Assembly (NCBI GenBank): GCA_013140605.1
Contig: JABFSL010000013.1
Coordinates: forward strand, 1-64,000
Direction: 5' to 3'
Length of the DNA: 64,000 bases
DNA from: Anaerolineales bacterium
GTDB taxonomy: Bacteria; Chloroflexota; Anaerolineae; Anaerolineales; Villigracilaceae
In this document: piece after piece, positions 1-8,046 of the stretch
How the letters are laid out: each line of letters begins with the position of its first letter
Numbering within the stretch: the stretch's first letter is position 1
Translations under genes and position numbers: made by a program
The notes under the pieces: generated by a model
Told to the model about the DNA's origin: nothing
What the model saw: the letters and a program-made list of their open reading frames with translations, nothing else
Databases searched by the model: none

Positions 1-1843
1 ATAAACCTTCATTCTTTTCAGCGAATAAAGAGTGAATTTGAATGGTTGAACTTCCAGCGACTGAATAATCAAGACGGAACATCACATTGCATGATGTGGC
101 GCCGCCTTCACAATTTATGATGGCGCGGAACCTGTCACCGCTTTTAACTCTATAGACTGGATAAATGCCTTGAATATATCCATTGTTGATATTCTGCGGA
201 AACGTGAGCAAACCGCTGCGGCTGTCATTCGTACCATTCTCCAATTTGGAGGGATTGGTGATCAACACAAATCCTTTTGCATCACCATTGGTGCCGGGGC
301 AGGGCAATGCGCCTGCCGCGCTATACCATGAGGCCGCACACACATTCGCAACAAAATCATAGCTTGTGCCGGAGACGGGCGTGGCTGGTGTGACCGGTGT
401 GGGCGGCGTCCCTGTAACTGTGGGGGGAATGGTTCCCGTTCCAGTCACTTTGATCTCGACCCAGAATGATTTCGTGCCAGCCGTGCCAATACCGAACGGA
501 ATGCCTGTATTATTCTTGAGTTTCCAATAACCACGGTATGTGCCCGCTGTAGTAGGTGAAGTCAACGCGATGGTGATATCCACAGTTTGACCGGGGGCGA
601 CAGTGGTTGGGATGAGCGCTGAATCGGGGCCGCCCATCTTTTCGCCTGAATCAAAGATCAGGCTGTAATTCGTCCATGTGCAGGTACCGACATTCTTCAA
701 GCGCCAGGTTTTGTTGAATGCGATCCCGGGTGCAAAGGATGTGCCATCCGGAACAGTCACATCAGAAATGAACTGGGCGCGGTCACAGCTTGATGGAATG
801 GGTGTCACTAACGGTGTTGAGGTGGCAGTCGGCGGTGTGCCCGTGACGGTGGGGACTGGTGTATTGGTCGCAACAGTTCCGCCCACGCGCGCGATGATCG
901 GGTTGACCCACAACGAGCGATCTCCACTCGGAGAGCCGTACGCGGAAGTAACAAGGATAAACTTTACATCCTGACCAGCCAATGAACTAAGATTAAGATC
1001 GACGTTATAAGTTAATCCTTCATATTTCTCGCGGAAGGTCCAGAAGGTTTTCACAGCGCCGCCACCGATTTGATAATCGAGGCGGTCAGCTACATAACAA
1101 GTGGTTGCACCAAATTCACAGCCAATGGTAGCCTGGAAACGGTCACCGTTCTGTACTTTGAAAGCCGGGTAGATTCCCTGAACGTAGCCATTGTTGACAT
1201 TGTTTGGAGCAAGGATCAAACCAGCCTGAGCGGATGTGACACCGCTCTCAAGTTTGGGATTATCCAATTTACGCGCAAAACCATTTGCGCTGCCATCTGC
1301 TGCGGGGAAGGTAAACGCACCCGCCCCACTGGACCAGGCGACATTGGTATCTGCGGCGTGTGCCGTAAAATCATAGCCGACACCAGATGATGAATTGACA
1401 TTGATCTCCACCCAAAAAGTACTTTGTGTGGAGGAGCCAATACCAAACTCGCCGCCGGATGCGCTCTTGAATTTATAGAATCCAAAGAAATTCCCGGCCG
1501 AGCTGGGGGCGGTCATTTTCAAAGTGAGGTCCACTGTCTGGCCGGGGTTAACAGTTGTCGGCAAGGCAGAAGAGGCGGGCGCTCCCATCTGTTGTCCGCT
1601 TTTGAAGATCAAAGAAACATCGGTGTTGCTCCATGCGCAAGTACCGATATTCTTTATCCGCCAGGTCTTATCAAAGACAGTGCCCGGCGCATAATTCGTG
1701 CCATCGGGAACGGTGACATCCGCAACAAATTGCGCCCAATAACAGGTCGCGGCTTGAACGGGTTGCACAGCCGCCGCAGGTATGATGGAAACCATCAAGG
1801 CGAGCAAAAGCAGGGTTGTTGCAAATTTAGATACAAGTTTCAT
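1..1843 (-). CDS. Secreted protein with two NBR1-type Ig-like domains (3' end off window)
   Basis: The reading frame stays open from the ATG at 1843 to the window edge, giving 614 visible residues and no stop. The start follows a GGAGGAAG ribosome site. Residues 1-31 form a signal peptide ending near PVQA. Two copies of one module follow. Each has an Ig-like domain of the type found in NBR1 (about 32-148 and 350-465; CxWxxxFVxDVTVPDGT, F-KTWRIKNIGTCxWS, FWVEI), then a second domain of about 150 residues (about 155-315 and 493 to the edge; GYDF, NNGYVQGIYP, GDRFRA, GATSC). Thr/Pro-rich linkers join them. These Ig domains are common in secreted Anaerolineae proteins and presumably serve extracellular binding. 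The function is unknown, and more modules may lie beyond position 1. Confidence 0.8.
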   Translation of the reverse strand, partial: MKLVSKFATTLLLLALMVSIIPAAAVQPVQAATCYWAQFVADVTVPDGTNYAPGTVFDKTWRIKNIGTCAWSNTDVSLIFKSGQQMGAPASSALPTTVNPGQTVDLTLKMTAPSSAGNFFGFYKFKSASGGEFGIGSSTQSTFWVEINVNSSSGVGYDFTAHAADTNVAWSSGAGAFTFPAADGSANGFARKLDNPKLESGVTSAQAGLILAPNNVNNGYVQGIYPAFKVQNGDRFQATIGCEFGATTCYVADRLDYQIGGGAVKTFWTFREKYEGLTYNVDLNLSSLAGQDVKFILVTSAYGSPSGDRSLWVNPIIARVGGTVATNTPVPTVTGTPPTATSTPLVTPIPSSCDRAQFISDVTVPDGTSFAPGIAFNKTWRLKNVGTCTWTNYSLIFDSGEKMGGPDSALIPTTVAPGQTVDITIALTSPTTAGTYRGYWKLKNNTGIPFGIGTAGTKSFWVEIKVTGTGTIPPTVTGTPPTPVTPATPVSGTSYDFVANVCAASWYSAAGALPCPGTNGDAKGFVLITNPSKLENGTNDSRSGLLTFPQNINNGYIQGIYPVYRVKSGDRFRAIINCEGGATSCNVMFRLDYSVAGSSTIQIHSLFAEKNEGL

Positions 1844-2003
1844 TTCTTCCTCCATACGATGCAAATACAAAACAAAGACGCAAAATAAAATGAAAAGTTC
1901 CTGTTGACTATGCGCCCTCACTAGTATAGCTTTTCTTTAACAAATGTTCAATATATAAACAAGCCAATTTAATGGTCATTTAGTACCATGTCGGCCAATA
2001 AAC

Positions 2004-2016
2004 TATAATTACCAAC
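2004..2016 (+). promoter_or_regulatory. -10 box of dinB, leaderless arrangement
   Basis: A perfect TATAAT at 2004-2009 is followed by 7 nt and then the dinB ATG. Transcription should start at or next to the start codon, and no Shine-Dalgarno sequence precedes it. No convincing -35 box is seen. The rest of 1844-2016 is AT-rich; I see only a short ATGGT/ACCAT hairpin in it. Confidence 0.55.
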
Positions 2017-3186
2017 ATGCCCCGCACCATTCTTCACCTCGATCTTGACGCCTTCTATTGCTCAGTCGAAGAGACTCAAAACCCCGAATTGCGCGGCAAG
2101 CCTTTTGCGGTGGGAGGTAAACCGAACGAACGCGGCGTGGTCGCTTCCTGTTCGTATGCCGCGCGCGCTGTTGGTGTGCGAAGCGCCATGCCCATGTCGC
2201 GCGCGCTTCAATTATGCAGGAACCTCATTATCGTATCCGGGCGGCATAAACTGTACGAAGAATATTCTGAAAAGGTCATGACCAAACTTCGCAATTTGAC
2301 AGGTCTGGTCGAACAGATTTCCATCGACGAAGCCTTTCTCGACATCTCAGACATGAGCGAAGCCCCGGCACGCATCGCACTTAACCTGCAAGCTGATATT
2401 AAAAACAATTTGCATTTACCCAGCTCGATCGGAATCGCATCCAACAAACTCGTGGCAAAGATCGCAACCGAGGTTGGCAAGAAATCAAAAAAGAAAAGCA
2501 ATGAACCGCCCTTCGGATTAACCATTGTCCCAGCCGGTGATGAAGCCAAATTCCTCGCTCCCCTGCCCGCAGATATGCTCTGGGGCGTGGGGCCAAAAAC
2601 ATCCGCAAGATTAACCGAGCTTGGCATTCATACCATCGGTGACATTGCCAACTGGCCTGAAAAAGAACTCGTCAATTTATTTGGTGAAAACGGGCGTGAT
2701 CTTTGGCGTCACGCGCAGGGCATTGATAATCGTCCCATTGTGACTGAATACGAAACCAAATCGGTCAGTCAGGAAACCACCTTCAATGTGGATATCCGCG
2801 ACGACAAGACTCTCGAAAAAACAATCCGCGAACAATCCAAAGAAGTGGCGCGTCAACTTCGCAAAAATGATCTCGCTGGAAAAACCGTCAAGCTAAAGAT
2901 TCGCTGGCCCGACTTCACAACACTTTCCCGACAAACAACATTACCCACATCCACAGACAACGATGATGAGATTTACCGCACAGCCGTCAAGCTGATGAAA
3001 TCCGTCCGCAAGCCGAACCAAGCCGTTCGGTTGATCGGAGTCGGCGTCAGCGGAATCGGATCTCCGGTACGGCAACTCAGCTTGTGGGAGGTGGGAAACG
3101 AGAAGTCCCGCAAATTGCAAGAGGTTGTGGATCAACTTCAAGAAAAATATGGGAGAGATGTGATTCACAAAGGCGACATGAGTTAA
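2017..3186 (+). CDS. dinB: DNA polymerase IV (Y-family translesion polymerase)
   Basis: This is a translesion DNA polymerase of the DinB/Pol IV family, 389 aa, the usual length. The N-terminus HLDLDAFYCSVEE carries the first catalytic Asp residues, and SIDEAFLDIS (about 100-110) supplies the second acidic pair. An HhH-type region (LWGVGPKTSARLTELGI) follows near 190, then the little-finger domain with SVSQETTF. Near the C-terminus QLSLW matches the beta-clamp binding pentapeptide, so access to the replication clamp looks intact. The gene stands alone after the divergent Ig-protein gene, and its -10 box suggests a leaderless mRNA. No clear LexA box was found upstream. Confidence 0.95.
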   Translation: MPRTILHLDLDAFYCSVEETQNPELRGKPFAVGGKPNERGVVASCSYAARAVGVRSAMPMSRALQLCRNLIIVSGRHKLYEEYSEKVMTKLRNLTGLVEQISIDEAFLDISDMSEAPARIALNLQADIKNNLHLPSSIGIASNKLVAKIATEVGKKSKKKSNEPPFGLTIVPAGDEAKFLAPLPADMLWGVGPKTSARLTELGIHTIGDIANWPEKELVNLFGENGRDLWRHAQGIDNRPIVTEYETKSVSQETTFNVDIRDDKTLEKTIREQSKEVARQLRKNDLAGKTVKLKIRWPDFTTLSRQTTLPTSTDNDDEIYRTAVKLMKSVRKPNQAVRLIGVGVSGIGSPVRQLSLWEVGNEKSRKLQEVVDQLQEKYGRDVIHKGDMS

Positions 3187-3214
3187 GACAGCAGAATTTG
3201 TGATTAAAGGCTGA

Positions 3215-4258
3215 ATGTTGAAAGCCGCATATATGTCATACTTTGACATATATGCGGCTTATACTTTTCATGGAAGTGACATAATAAACAACACCGCCAC
3301 ACGTTTAATCACGCTCATCTTTCTCCTGCAAAACCAACCCAACCAGAAGGCTTCTGAATTGGCTGGAAAACTCGGCGTTTCGCTGAGAACTGTGCATCGC
3401 TATTTTGAAATGCTGGATGAAATGGGAATTCCCATCTATTCGGAGCGCGGACCATATGGCGGATTCTCACTTGTGCGAGGATATAAAATGCCACCGCTGG
3501 TTTTTACGCTTGAAGAGGCAGTCGCCGTTGCGTTGGGAACTGGTCTGGTAAAAGAATTGTGGGGTGAGTTATATCGTGAAGCTGCACAAGGTGCGTTGGC
3601 AAAATTGGAAAACCTGCTTCCAGATGAACAGGTTCACGAGGTGGCCTGGTCTCGACGGTCGTTGGCGGTCACTGGATTGAACCGCGCCGACTTGAATGCC
3701 CAAACTCCTTCATTGGAAAAATTGCGCCGCGCGATACGCGAAAAAAGAAGCGTGAGCATTAATTATCAAAGCAGCCAGTTTCCTCACCCAACCCAGCGCG
3801 GACTCGACCCTTACGCGCTTGTTCATCGCTGGGGCTGGTGGTATGTGATCGGGTTCTGTCATGTGCGCAGGGAAACCCGCACCTTTCGCGTGGATCGCAT
3901 CTCTGAGATTTCAATGCTTGATACCGCATTCAGCGTTCCCGCTGAATTTGATTTGCGATCCTATTTGCAAAACGAATTACAGTCCCAACCTCAGATCAAG
4001 GTGAAGCTGCAATTTCAAGCGGATGCGGCAAATCTTGTGACCGCCAATCGCTCTTATTGGGAATCCGTCGAAACACAAGCAGATGGTTCGGTGATCGTCA
4101 TATTATCCGCACCTACGCTTGAGTGGGCAGCCAGCACCACACTGGCTTATGGTCCTGTCGTTGAAGCGCTTGAGCCGCCTGAACTGCGAATCATGGTTAC
4201 TGAATGGATTGCGATGGCGGCACAGAAATACACGATTGAAAAAGGAAAACATTCATGA
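3215..4258 (+). CDS. HTH/WYL-domain transcriptional regulator (YafY type)
   Basis: A DNA-binding regulator of the YafY/WYL class, up to 347 aa. Residues about 27-85 form an HTH (ATRLITLIFLLQ, ASELAGKLGVSLRTVHRYFE, GIPIYSERGPYGGFSL). The WYL ligand-sensing domain begins near residue 170 (LRRAIREKRSVSINYQS, DPYALVHRWGWWYVIGFCH, RTFRVDRI) and ends with the C-terminal WCX region. The start is uncertain: the ATG at 3215 has AAAGG close by, ATG 3233 is possible, and a perfect palindrome lies between and beyond them. Its stop overlaps the next start (ATGA, 4255-4258), so the downstream gene is co-transcribed and probably its target. Confidence 0.88.
   Translation: MLKAAYMSYFDIYAAYTFHGSDIINNTATRLITLIFLLQNQPNQKASELAGKLGVSLRTVHRYFEMLDEMGIPIYSERGPYGGFSLVRGYKMPPLVFTLEEAVAVALGTGLVKELWGELYREAAQGALAKLENLLPDEQVHEVAWSRRSLAVTGLNRADLNAQTPSLEKLRRAIREKRSVSINYQSSQFPHPTQRGLDPYALVHRWGWWYVIGFCHVRRETRTFRVDRISEISMLDTAFSVPAEFDLRSYLQNELQSQPQIKVKLQFQADAANLVTANRSYWESVETQADGSVIVILSAPTLEWAASTTLAYGPVVEALEPPELRIMVTEWIAMAAQKYTIEKGKHS
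3222..3260. repeat. Perfect 17-bp inverted repeat at the 5' end of the WYL regulator gene
   Basis: Arms 3222-3238 (AAGCCGCATATATGTCA) and 3244-3260 are perfect reverse complements around a 5-nt spacer. The palindrome lies inside the longest reading frame of the WYL regulator, near its first codons. It could be an autoregulatory operator or an RNA hairpin. There is no U-tract, so a dinB terminator is less likely. Confidence 0.75.
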
Positions 4259-5226
4259 ACGACAAAACCATTGATTGGCTTTTGCAGGGCGAAGCATGGA
4301 TCGAGTATCGAACGCGGGTTGACCTGCTCAACCAAACTGAAAAAGACCCGCAAGTGGTCGCTGCGCGAAAGGCGATGCTGGCTGATGTAAAAATTCAATC
4401 ACTTCTTGCCGAGTTAACGGATTGGCCTGGGACAGTCCTCAACAGTCACAAGTCTGCCAGTCAGTCATTCCATAAATTGGCATTCCTCGCAGATTTGGGC
4501 TTACGCGTTAGTGATTCGCCCATCAAGAAAATTGCGAACAAAGTGATGGAGCACCAATCCAAACAGGGACCATTTCAACTTACCATGAACATCCCAACTC
4601 ATTTCAGCGGCAGTGGAAAAGATGAATGGGCATGGGCGTTATGTGATGCGCCGATTATTGTTTCTGCATTGGTTCAAATGGGATTAGGCGATGACAAGCG
4701 CGTAAAGTCAGCAGTTGAACATCTTGATGGACTTGTCCGTGACAATGGCTGGCCTTGCGCTGTCTCTCCAGAGTTGGGGAAATTCCGCGGGCCGGGGCGC
4801 AAGGATGATCCCTGTCCATACGCGACATTGGTGATGTTGAAAGTGCTGGCGCACGTGCCTGAGTTGCACGAAAGAAAGTCCGCAAAGATCGGCGTGGAAA
4901 CTCTGCTCACCCTTTGGGATGAAAGCAAAGAACGCCATCCTTATATGTTCTTCATGGGCACGGATTTCCGCAAACTGAAAGCGCCGATGTTCTGGTACGA
5001 CATTTTGCACGTGCTGGATGTGCTGAGTCATTTCAAGTGGGCCAGGAAAGATAAACGCTTCAAGGAAATGTTGAAACTTGTTGAATCAAAAGCCGATGAA
5101 GATGGGAGATATATTCCAGAATCCATTTGGACGGCGTGGAAGGATTGGGATTTTAGTCAAAAGAAAATCCCATCGAGAGGACTGACATTATTTGTTCATC
5201 GCATTCTGGAAAGAACCAAAAAATAA
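4255..5226 (+). CDS. Alpha/alpha-toroid-like protein of unknown function
   Basis: The product has 323 aa and no signal peptide. The sequence is helical, with repeated aromatic blocks (DWLLQGEAWIEYRTRVDLL, DWPGTVLNSHKSA, EWAWALCDAPIIVSALVQMG, DNGWPCAVSP, GRKDDPCPYATLVMLKVLAHVPEL). This pattern resembles prenyltransferase/terpene-cyclase-type (alpha/alpha)6 toroids, but no catalytic motif is recognised. Its start overlaps the WYL regulator stop by 4 bp, and it lies 11 bp before a ClbS-like gene, so it probably belongs to a WYL-controlled operon. The function is not known; the fold assignment is an inference. Confidence 0.7.
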   Translation: MNDKTIDWLLQGEAWIEYRTRVDLLNQTEKDPQVVAARKAMLADVKIQSLLAELTDWPGTVLNSHKSASQSFHKLAFLADLGLRVSDSPIKKIANKVMEHQSKQGPFQLTMNIPTHFSGSGKDEWAWALCDAPIIVSALVQMGLGDDKRVKSAVEHLDGLVRDNGWPCAVSPELGKFRGPGRKDDPCPYATLVMLKVLAHVPELHERKSAKIGVETLLTLWDESKERHPYMFFMGTDFRKLKAPMFWYDILHVLDVLSHFKWARKDKRFKEMLKLVESKADEDGRYIPESIWTAWKDWDFSQKKIPSRGLTLFVHRILERTKK

Positions 5227-5237
5227 AGGAGGCAAAC

Positions 5238-5732
5238 ATGTCAAAACCAACAACAAAACCTCAAATCATTGAAACAGCGCAAAAAGAACGCGCCGCACTG
5301 GAAGAACTTCTCGCCACACTGACACCCGAACAAATGACGAAGCCAAACGTCATCGGTGAATGGGCAGTCAAGGATGTGCTGTCCCATCTCTTTGAATGGG
5401 AAGGGATGGTGATGAAATGGTATGCAGAAGGTGTGAAGGGAAAAATCCCTGCCGTTCCTTCCGAAGAATACAACTGGGGTCAATTGCCACAGCTTAATCA
5501 GGCCATCTTCCTCAAGCACCGTGACAAACCCCTTGCGGAAATTTTGAAGACACTCAAGGCTTCATATCAAAAGATATTGAAGACAATTGAAGCAATCCCT
5601 GAAACGGATTTATTTACCCGTAAAATTTTCAAATGGGCGAACAACAATCCGCTGGCGGCATATTTTGTTTCCGCCACGAGCAGTCATTACCGCTGGGCAC
5701 GGACGACGATTCGGAAGGCGATCAAGAAGTGA
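5238..5732 (+). CDS. ClbS/DfsB-family four-helix-bundle protein
   Basis: A 164-aa cytoplasmic protein preceded by a strong AAAGGAGG site. It matches the ClbS/DfsB family of the DinB/YfiT-like four-helix-bundle superfamily: an N-terminal helix (KERAALEELLATLTPEQM), the signature GEWAVKDVLSHLFEWEGMVMKWY (about 47-69), and a C-terminal HYRWARTTIRKAIKK. ClbS protects colibactin producers by hydrolysing a cyclopropane, but most relatives have no known substrate. It lies in the run WYL regulator - toroid protein - ClbS - GyrI-like. The adjacent GyrI-like, ligand-binding gene suggests a small-molecule tolerance role, which is inference. Confidence 0.88.
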   Translation: MSKPTTKPQIIETAQKERAALEELLATLTPEQMTKPNVIGEWAVKDVLSHLFEWEGMVMKWYAEGVKGKIPAVPSEEYNWGQLPQLNQAIFLKHRDKPLAEILKTLKASYQKILKTIEAIPETDLFTRKIFKWANNNPLAAYFVSATSSHYRWARTTIRKAIKK

Positions 5733-5756
5733 TGAGTAATAAGTGAAAAGTGAGTC
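5729..5756 (+). repeat. Heptad tandem repeat (4 x 7 bp, GTNNNNN words)
   Basis: Four consecutive 7-mers (GTGATGA, GTAATAA, GTGAAAA, GTGAGTC) begin at the ClbS stop codon and run into the gap before the GyrI-like gene. They share the GT start and 7-bp phase seen in the arrays at 9588, 10039, 16251 and 18297. Confidence 0.55.
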
Positions 5757-5772
5757 AGTAAAGGAGATTGGC

Positions 5773-6417
5773 ATGAAAGTACTAGACTTGAAAAAGCAAT
5801 TCAAATATTTGTATCAACCTTCTGCAAAGAAGATCGAAACTGTACAGGTTCCCAATCTACAATTCGCCATGATCGACGGAGCAATCGAAAAAGGCTCTGA
5901 GCCAGGAAAATCACCAAGTTTTGCAGAAGCCACTCAGGCCTTGTATGCTCTATCGTACACTCTCAAATTCATGTTGAAAAAGCGCAAGACGAATGCCATT
6001 GATTATCCTGTCATGGCATTGGAAGGGCTGTGGGGAGTGGAGGACGGATTCTTTGATATTACCGTGAAGGATAATTGGGTCTATACCTTGATGATCATGC
6101 AGCCCGAACTCATCACGAAAGAGATATTCGAGGAAGCCCGTGAACAAGTCCGCAAGAAGAAGGGTGACAGTGAAATGCTGTCCAAGCTGAAGCTTGCTCA
6201 CTTTGAAGAAGGCTTGTGTGTGCAAGTCATGCACATTGGACCCTATGCCACAGAACCCGCAACAATTGACCGCATGAAGGAATTCATGGCAGAGAATGGG
6301 CTGAAAGATAATGTCGGTCCCAACGGCAAACATCACGAAATCTATCTCAGTGACCCGCGCAAAGCCGCGCCTGATAAAATGAAGACGGTACTGAGACATC
6401 CTGTTATTAAAAAGTAA
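5773..6417 (+). CDS. GyrI-like small-molecule-binding protein
   Basis: A 214-aa protein of the GyrI-like (SOUL/AraC effector-binding superfamily) class. It opens with MKVLDLKKQFKYLYQPSAKK and has QVPNLQFAMIDGAIEKGSEPG, FMLKKRKTNAIDYPVMALEGLW, LCVQVMHIGPYATEPATI and the closing HHEIYLSDPRKAAPDKMKT. The start is placed at ATG 5773 because AAGGAG lies 7 nt upstream; the in-frame GTG at 5743 falls inside a heptad repeat and lacks a ribosome site. Relatives bind hydrophobic drugs or protect gyrase. It sits in the same run as the ClbS-like gene, consistent with toxin handling. Confidence 0.85.
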   Translation: MKVLDLKKQFKYLYQPSAKKIETVQVPNLQFAMIDGAIEKGSEPGKSPSFAEATQALYALSYTLKFMLKKRKTNAIDYPVMALEGLWGVEDGFFDITVKDNWVYTLMIMQPELITKEIFEEAREQVRKKKGDSEMLSKLKLAHFEEGLCVQVMHIGPYATEPATIDRMKEFMAENGLKDNVGPNGKHHEIYLSDPRKAAPDKMKTVLRHPVIKK

Positions 6418-6486
6418 TCCTGGTAGTCGAGTGGGGCTAGATGCTTTTTCCAGTCCATATCGAGACCACAAGCAAACAAGGAATCT

Positions 6487-6846
6487 ATGAACTGCTTCTA
6501 TCACCCCGATAAACCCGCCATTGGATTATGCAAATACTGTCAACGCGGACTTTGCATCGAATGCGCCGCCATCGTTGATGATGTAATCGCGTGCAAAGGC
6601 CGTCACGAAGATGAGGTGCGCCAACTGGAGCAGCTCACGGCCCGCAACTTATTTCAATCCAGGCGTGTTGCATCTGCATATAATCGCAATGCAATATTTT
6701 ACGGATTGGTCGGTGTGTTATTTTCGGGATTCGGAATCATGCAATATCGCTTTCTTGGGTTACAGGCTATGTTCTTTATTTTGATCGGACTGTTTCTGCT
6801 TTACGCGGCAACTGCAAATTATTTTGAGGGGAGGAAACATAAGTAA
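6487..6846 (+). CDS. Small zinc-ribbon (B-box-like) membrane protein
   Basis: The product has 119 aa. The N-terminal 40 residues carry a B-box-type zinc motif, MNCFYHPDKPAIGLCKYCQR followed by GLCIECAAIVDDVIACKGRH, with Cys/His spacing suited to two zinc sites. Two hydrophobic segments (about 68-86 and 91-110) follow, then a basic tail. It is probably an inner-membrane protein with a cytoplasmic zinc head. Similar short proteins are widespread in Chloroflexota without a known role. A weak AAGGAA site precedes the start. Confidence 0.75.
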   Translation: MNCFYHPDKPAIGLCKYCQRGLCIECAAIVDDVIACKGRHEDEVRQLEQLTARNLFQSRRVASAYNRNAIFYGLVGVLFSGFGIMQYRFLGLQAMFFILIGLFLLYAATANYFEGRKHK

Positions 6847-6909
6847 ACTATTTGCAACTCTTTTCGTTTGACTGCGTAAAGTAAACAGACAAAACGAAAG
6901 GAGTAAAAA

Positions 6910-7101
6910 ATGAACGAAGTTAAAAACCTAACCCGAAGCAAATCCAACCGCATGGTTGCGGGCGTATGCGCAGGTCTCGCAGATTATCTCAACATGGACC
7001 CCACCGTTGTGCGTCTGTTATTCGTACTTGGTTTCTTTGCCGTGCATGGCGGTCTCGTGATTGCCTACATCATCATGGCCATCGTCACCCCCGAAGAATA
7101 A
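6910..7101 (+). CDS. PspC-domain membrane protein
   Basis: A 63-aa protein consisting almost entirely of a PspC domain: LTRSKSNRMVAGVCAGLADYLNMDPTVVRLLF, then one transmembrane segment (VLGFFAVHGGLVIAYIIMAIV) and TPEE. PspC proteins belong to envelope-stress systems. The GAAAGGAG site gives a confident start. A short inverted repeat (TTTCGTTT / AAACGAAA) brackets the leader at about 6861-6897. No other psp genes lie nearby. A strong stem-loop follows directly. Confidence 0.9.
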   Translation: MNEVKNLTRSKSNRMVAGVCAGLADYLNMDPTVVRLLFVLGFFAVHGGLVIAYIIMAIVTPEE

Positions 7102-7104
7102 ATT

Positions 7105-7139
7105 TATTATAGGGGCGGGGTAACCCCGCCCCTATAATA
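7105..7139. terminator. GC-rich 16-bp stem-loop between convergent genes
   Basis: Arms 7105-7120 and 7124-7139 are perfect complements around the loop TAA. The stem core is GGGGCGGGG/CCCCGCCCC. It lies between the ends of pspC (+) and the ABC ATPase (-) and can serve both. Its TAGGGGCGGGG core recurs at 55526-55587, so it may be a dispersed palindromic repeat used as a terminator. Confidence 0.75.
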
Positions 7140-7140
7140 T

Positions 7141-8046
7141 TCATCGAGCCAGTGCCAGGAAGACATCCTCCAAAGTTGGTTCGCCTCTTTCGATTCTTTC
7201 GACGCTGACACCATCCCTGCTTAATAAGCTTTGCATCGCGTCTTTCCTGACCTTTGAGCTGATCACCCTTAAATGGTCACCAGCCAACCCGACGCGTTCC
7301 ACGCCGTCCATCGAAGCGAGAATCTCCAGTCCCTTTTCAAGCGGATGCGCGTACACTTCCCACACATCTCCTGTGATAATTGATTTCTTCAAATTCGTTG
7401 GCGTATCCATTGCCAGCAATTTACCATCGCGCATCACGCCGACTCTTTCGCAATATTCGGCTTCGTCCATGTAATGCGTGGTGACTAAAATCGTCACGCC
7501 GCCTTCCGCCAGTTCGTAGATCAGATCCCAAAATGCGCGGCGGGCGGTTGGGTCAACACCTGAGGTGGGTTCATCGAGGAATAATAATTTCGGTTCATGT
7601 ACAAGCGCAATGCCAAGTGACAATCTCTGCCGCCAGCCGGTGGACATGTCCCTTGTCAGCGTTTTCTCATGCCCCTTAAGGCCGACCAGTTCAAGGGTAC
7701 GTTGGATGCGGGCTTTGTCATTGATCCCATAAACGCCGCCATAGAACGTCAAATTTTCGAGAGTTGTCAAATCATCATAGATGGCGAATTTTTGCGACAT
7801 GTATCCAACGCGCGCGCGGATCGCTTCGCTTTGTTTGAAAACATCGTAACCGAGGACAGTTGCCTTGCCATCGCTGGGTTTTAGCAAACCAAGCAGCATA
7901 CGGATGGTGGTTGTTTTGCCAGAACCGTTCGGGCCGAGATAACCAACCACCTCGCCCGCCTGCACTTCAAAATTGATGTGATCGACCGCGACGAAATCAC
8001 CAAATTTGCGCGTAAGGTTTTCAACAACGATCACCGACTCAGTCAT
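7141..8046 (-). CDS. ABC exporter ATPase (second subunit, degenerate signature)
   Basis: A 301-aa ATP-binding subunit of an ABC-2 type (YbhF/drug-exporter-like) transporter. Walker A is GPNGSGKTT (about 38-46), Walker B is LLFLDEPTSGVDP, and the H-loop is TTHYMDEA with its His present. The signature motif is degenerate: MSTGWRQRL replaces LSGGQ. The gene overlaps the end of the upstream ATPase gene by 8 bp, indicating translational coupling. The two proteins correspond to the two halves of fused YbhF-type ATPases and presumably form a heterodimer. Confidence 0.92.
   Translation of the reverse strand: MTESVIVVENLTRKFGDFVAVDHINFEVQAGEVVGYLGPNGSGKTTTIRMLLGLLKPSDGKATVLGYDVFKQSEAIRARVGYMSQKFAIYDDLTTLENLTFYGGVYGINDKARIQRTLELVGLKGHEKTLTRDMSTGWRQRLSLGIALVHEPKLLFLDEPTSGVDPTARRAFWDLIYELAEGGVTILVTTHYMDEAEYCERVGVMRDGKLLAMDTPTNLKKSIITGDVWEVYAHPLEKGLEILASMDGVERVGLAGDHLRVISSKVRKDAMQSLLSRDGVSVERIERGEPTLEDVFLALAR

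Noticed and set aside
1424-1888. 154-aa plus-strand frame at the left end
   Set aside because: It is antisense to the signal-peptide and Ig coding region, which has clear domain repeats and a strong ribosome site.
1936-1954. Possible LexA box (AACAAATGTTC) upstream of dinB
   Set aside because: It lacks the outer G of GAAC-N4-GTTC sites and no second site or LexA gene is in view.
3243-3265. TTGACA...TATACT as a promoter for the WYL gene
   Set aside because: The spacer is only 11 bp and the -35 match lies inside the palindrome.
8039-8046. Frameshift splitting a fused two-domain ATPase
   Set aside because: Both ATPases are complete with their own start and full motif sets; the 8-bp overlap is normal translational coupling.
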